NCBI RefSeq assembly: GCF_030247605.1
Contig: NZ_JAOTSB010000002.1
Span: 1 to 64,000, forward strand
DNA length: 64,000 nucleotides
Direction: 5' to 3'
From: Acidaminobacter sp.
Lineage (GTDB): Bacteria; Bacillota; Clostridia; Peptostreptococcales; Acidaminobacteraceae
The position numbers and the translations under genes are program-made. Each line of letters starts with the position of its first letter. Position 1 is the stretch's first letter. Under the pieces are notes generated by a model that made no database searches, had not been told where the DNA came from, and saw only the letters and a list, made by a program, of their open reading frames with translations. Of the stretch, positions 62,888 through 64,000 are shown one piece after another.

Positions 62888-62906
62888 AGGGGCAGCAAGT
62901 GCCCCT
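62888..62906 (-). terminator. Terminator between acpP and fabF
   Basis: Perfect 7-bp stem AGGGGCA-CTTGC-TGCCCCT followed by TTTTC on the minus strand, 11 nt after the acpP stop and just before the fabF ribosome binding site. It probably reduces transcription into fabF. Confidence 0.8.
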
Positions 62907-62917
62907 CAAGTTCTTGG

Positions 62918-63151
62918 TTATTCAGCTTTTTTTGACTGAATGAAGTGGTAAATGTCACCAATGTTCTTGAAGTTTTCAGCATCTTCGTCTGGAATTTCAA
63001 TGCCGAATTCGTCTTCAAATGCCATGATGATTTCAACGGCATCAAGAGAGTCCGCTTCCAGATCTGCCATCAGAGAAGTTGATTCCGTAATGACAACATC
63101 TTCGTCAAGGCCTAGCTGATCAATGATAATCTCTTTAATTTTTTCAAACAT
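62918..63151 (-). CDS. acpP: Acyl carrier protein
   Basis: ACP carries growing acyl chains on a 4'-phosphopantetheine arm attached to the Ser of the DSL motif ([12 protein letters not shown]). The 77-residue acidic protein has the normal four-helix layout. The start MFEKIKEII follows AGGTGG at 8 nt; an ATG three codons earlier is rejected. It follows fabG and is followed by an efficient-looking terminator. Confidence 0.98.
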   Translation of the reverse strand: MFEKIKEIIIDQLGLDEDVVITESTSLMADLEADSLDAVEIIMAFEDEFGIEIPDEDAENFKNIGDIYHFIQSKKAE

Positions 63152-63229
63152 AATGTCCACCTGTCCTTATCTTTTTTTGTTTGTTTTTAATTTAACCCTA
63201 CGTGAATAGACTATATCAGCAAATGTCTA

Positions 63230-63970
63230 TTAAATCAACATGCCGCCGTCGACATGAATGACTTGACCAGTTAAATAAGCGCTGTCCTGTGAGCACAGGA
63301 AGCTTACAACCTTAGCGACGTCCTCAGGTGTTCCTGCACGTCCGAGGGGAATCTGTGAAGTAAAGTGTGAAGTCGCGTCCTCGCTGAGAACACTCGTCAT
63401 GTCGGTCAGAATGTAACCCGGTGCCACGGCGTTCACTCTTACACCCCGGGGAGCAAACTCTCTGGCAAGGGATTTTGTGAGCCCTATGACGCCGGCTTTG
63501 CTGGCGCTGTAATTGGACTGTCCGGCGTTGCCCATGATGCCGACAACGGAAGTCAGATTGACCATAACACCATTTCTTGCCTTTAACATAAGCTTTCCAA
63601 CTGCCTTACTCATTAGGAAAGCGCCTTTCAAATTGACATTCATGACCTCATCCCAATCAGATTCTTTCATGCGGATGATGAGATTATCTCTCGTAATTCC
63701 GGCGTTATTGACGAGAACATCAATTTTGCCAAACTTCTTGACTGCTTCAGCGGTAAGCCTTTCAGCATCTTCAGCTTTGGAAACGTCCGCCTGGACGGCA
63801 ATAGCTTCACAACCTACAGCCGCCAGCTCTTCCACCAGCGCTTTGGCTTTTTCTTCACTGGACGTATAATTGACGACGAGTTTAGCGCCCTTGTGTGCGA
63901 ATTCAAGGCTGATCGCTCGGCCAATACCGCGTGTTCCGCCTGTAACAAGTACCACTTGATCCTTAAACAT
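63230..63970 (-). CDS. fabG: 3-oxoacyl-[acyl-carrier-protein] reductase
   Basis: FabG reduces beta-ketoacyl-ACP with NADPH. It is a short-chain dehydrogenase of 246 residues with cofactor motif VTGGTRGIGRA, NNAG in VLVNNAGITRDN, and the catalytic Ser-Tyr-Lys set in TSVVGIMGNAGQSNYSASKA. AAGGAGG lies 8 nt before the ATG. It overlaps the likely end of fabD. Confidence 0.98.
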   Translation of the reverse strand: MFKDQVVLVTGGTRGIGRAISLEFAHKGAKLVVNYTSSEEKAKALVEELAAVGCEAIAVQADVSKAEDAERLTAEAVKKFGKIDVLVNNAGITRDNLIIRMKESDWDEVMNVNLKGAFLMSKAVGKLMLKARNGVMVNLTSVVGIMGNAGQSNYSASKAGVIGLTKSLAREFAPRGVRVNAVAPGYILTDMTSVLSEDATSHFTSQIPLGRAGTPEDVAKVVSFLCSQDSAYLTGQVIHVDGGMLI

Positions 63971-64000
63971 GGGCTGCCTCCTTCAATTTCTCTCTGAGCG
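63963..64000 (-). CDS. fabD: Probable C-terminal end of malonyl-CoA:ACP transacylase (partial)
   Basis: An open frame enters from the right edge and ends with LREKLKEAAHV and a TAA that overlaps the start of fabG. fabD is the usual neighbour of fabG, and the residues look like a helical protein end. Only 11 codons are visible, so the identity is inferred from position. Confidence 0.4.
   Translation of the reverse strand, partial: LREKLKEAAHV

Noticed and set aside
1..64000. CRISPR arrays, insertion sequences, rRNA and tRNA genes
   Set aside because: No regularly spaced direct repeats, transposase genes, rRNA segments or tRNA cloverleaf sequences were noticed on either strand.

Overview
This window looks like a chromosomal core region of a spore-forming, low-to-medium-GC Firmicute, most likely a member of the Clostridia. 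The evidence is gene content and order. CodY, RNase Y, the Gram-positive PolC replicase, two SpoVS proteins, RbgA, RnpM (YlxR), an L7Ae-like YlxQ and the run fabG-acpP-fabF-rnc-smc-ftsY-ylxM-ffh-rpsP-khpA-rimM-trmD-rplS are all typical of that group. Assignment to a genus would be a guess.

Apart from one gene cut by the left edge, every gene lies on the minus strand, so the window reads from right to left. From the right edge: fatty-acid synthesis (fabD tail, fabG, acpP, fabF); RNA processing, chromosome and secretion genes (rnc, a radical SAM gene, smc, ftsY); the ylxM-ffh-rpsP-khpA-rimM-trmD operon and rplS; rbgA-rnhB-yraN; a small membrane protein; comM-dprA; topA-codY; rpsB-tsf; pyrH-frr-uppS-cdsA; dxr-rseP-ispG-polC; rimP-nusA-rnpM-ylxQ-infB-rbfA-nrnA-truB-ribF; rpsO-pnp-M16 peptidase-dut; aspartokinase; ftsK/spoIIIE; rimO-pgsA-cinA-recA; rny; two spoVS genes with an HTH/TPR regulator; a cold-shock gene; purB; and a tyrosine recombinase facing a truncated LysM protein.

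The genes serve translation (ribosomal proteins, initiation and elongation factors, ribosome maturation), RNA turnover (RNase Y, RNase III, PNPase, NrnA), chromosome maintenance (SMC, TopA, RecA, PolC, FtsK) and envelope precursor synthesis (UppS, CdsA, PgsA, Dxr, IspG, ACP). No insertion sequence, CRISPR array, prophage, rRNA or tRNA was found. I found no previously undescribed multi-gene system.

The most interesting material is regulatory and lies between genes. The pnp leader carries a hairpin of about 115 nt whose 3' arm can also pair with the pnp start site. The rimP-nusA leader has a terminator-like structure. A perfect LexA-type palindrome sits on the recA promoter. A PurR-like inverted repeat sits on the purB promoter. 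A strong promoter with a structured leader precedes the recombinase. The rny gene may start at ATT. A terminator separates acpP from fabF. At least ten genes appear to use TTG starts. All these assignments come from reading the sequence by eye; no search or folding program was run.
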